A stretch of DNA of 7,645 nt. Origin: an uncultured Collinsella sp. GTDB lineage: Bacteria > Actinomycetota > Coriobacteriia > Coriobacteriales > Coriobacteriaceae. Shown here piece by piece: positions 5,794 through 7,645 of this stretch (within the stretch, counting starts at the first letter, position 1; each line of letters begins with the position of its first letter). Both the position numbers and the translations under genes were made by a program. Location: positions 1-7,645 of the forward strand of contig URVK01000068.1 of assembly GCA_900551305.1 (NCBI GenBank), given 5' to 3'. The notes under the pieces are model-generated. The model saw only the letters and a program-made list of their open reading frames with translations, was not told the origin of the DNA and did not search any database.

Positions 5794-5796
5794 TCC

Positions 5797-7645
<1,849 letters not shown>

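Overview
The window looks like a chromosomal piece of a GC-rich Gram-positive actinobacterium, most likely a member of the Coriobacteriia such as Collinsella. The support is the dnaJ-hspR order with clpB nearby (an actinobacterial-style HspR heat-shock locus), GC-rich codon use with frequent GTG starts, and intergenic spaces crowded with small palindromic repeats. The genus is inferred from recalled resemblance, not from a search.

Layout: (1) 1-419 is the C-terminal end of a DnaJ co-chaperone. (2) 492-908 is hspR, a MerR-family heat-shock repressor on the same strand. (3) 909-1200 is a non-coding stretch with a terminator-like inverted repeat, a tandem GGCAC repeat and a leader hairpin. (4) 1201-3501 is a large aconitase-superfamily hydratase with all three Fe-S cysteines. 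(5) 3502-3774 holds a perfect 22-bp inverted repeat, a strong intrinsic terminator and a REP-like palindrome. (6) 3775-5349 holds two divergent genes for single-pass, probably secreted or surface-anchored proteins of unknown function. Their composition differs from the housekeeping genes around them, and palindromes of one family lie in the spaces on both sides and between them. (7) 5350-5796 is a 447-bp non-coding stretch with a third REP copy, a regular six-half-site repeat array and structured sequence in front of clpB. (8) 5797-7645 is clpB, with an intact NBD1 and middle domain. It carries an apparent 1-nt frameshift near codon 38 and a disrupted second Walker A motif in the last 17 bases.

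DnaJ and ClpB act together in disaggregation, and HspR would be expected to repress both operons. No classical HAIR operator is visible in front of clpB; an A+T-rich inverted repeat that can fold as RNA only on the + strand lies there instead. The hydratase, the two membrane-anchored proteins and the repeats sit between hspR and clpB and have no evident role in heat shock.

The strongest candidates for something undescribed are the 5403-5618 array (14-bp half-sites of alternating orientation every 39-41 bp) and the family of three palindromes, two of which share flanks and arms but have the 9-nt loop in opposite orientation.
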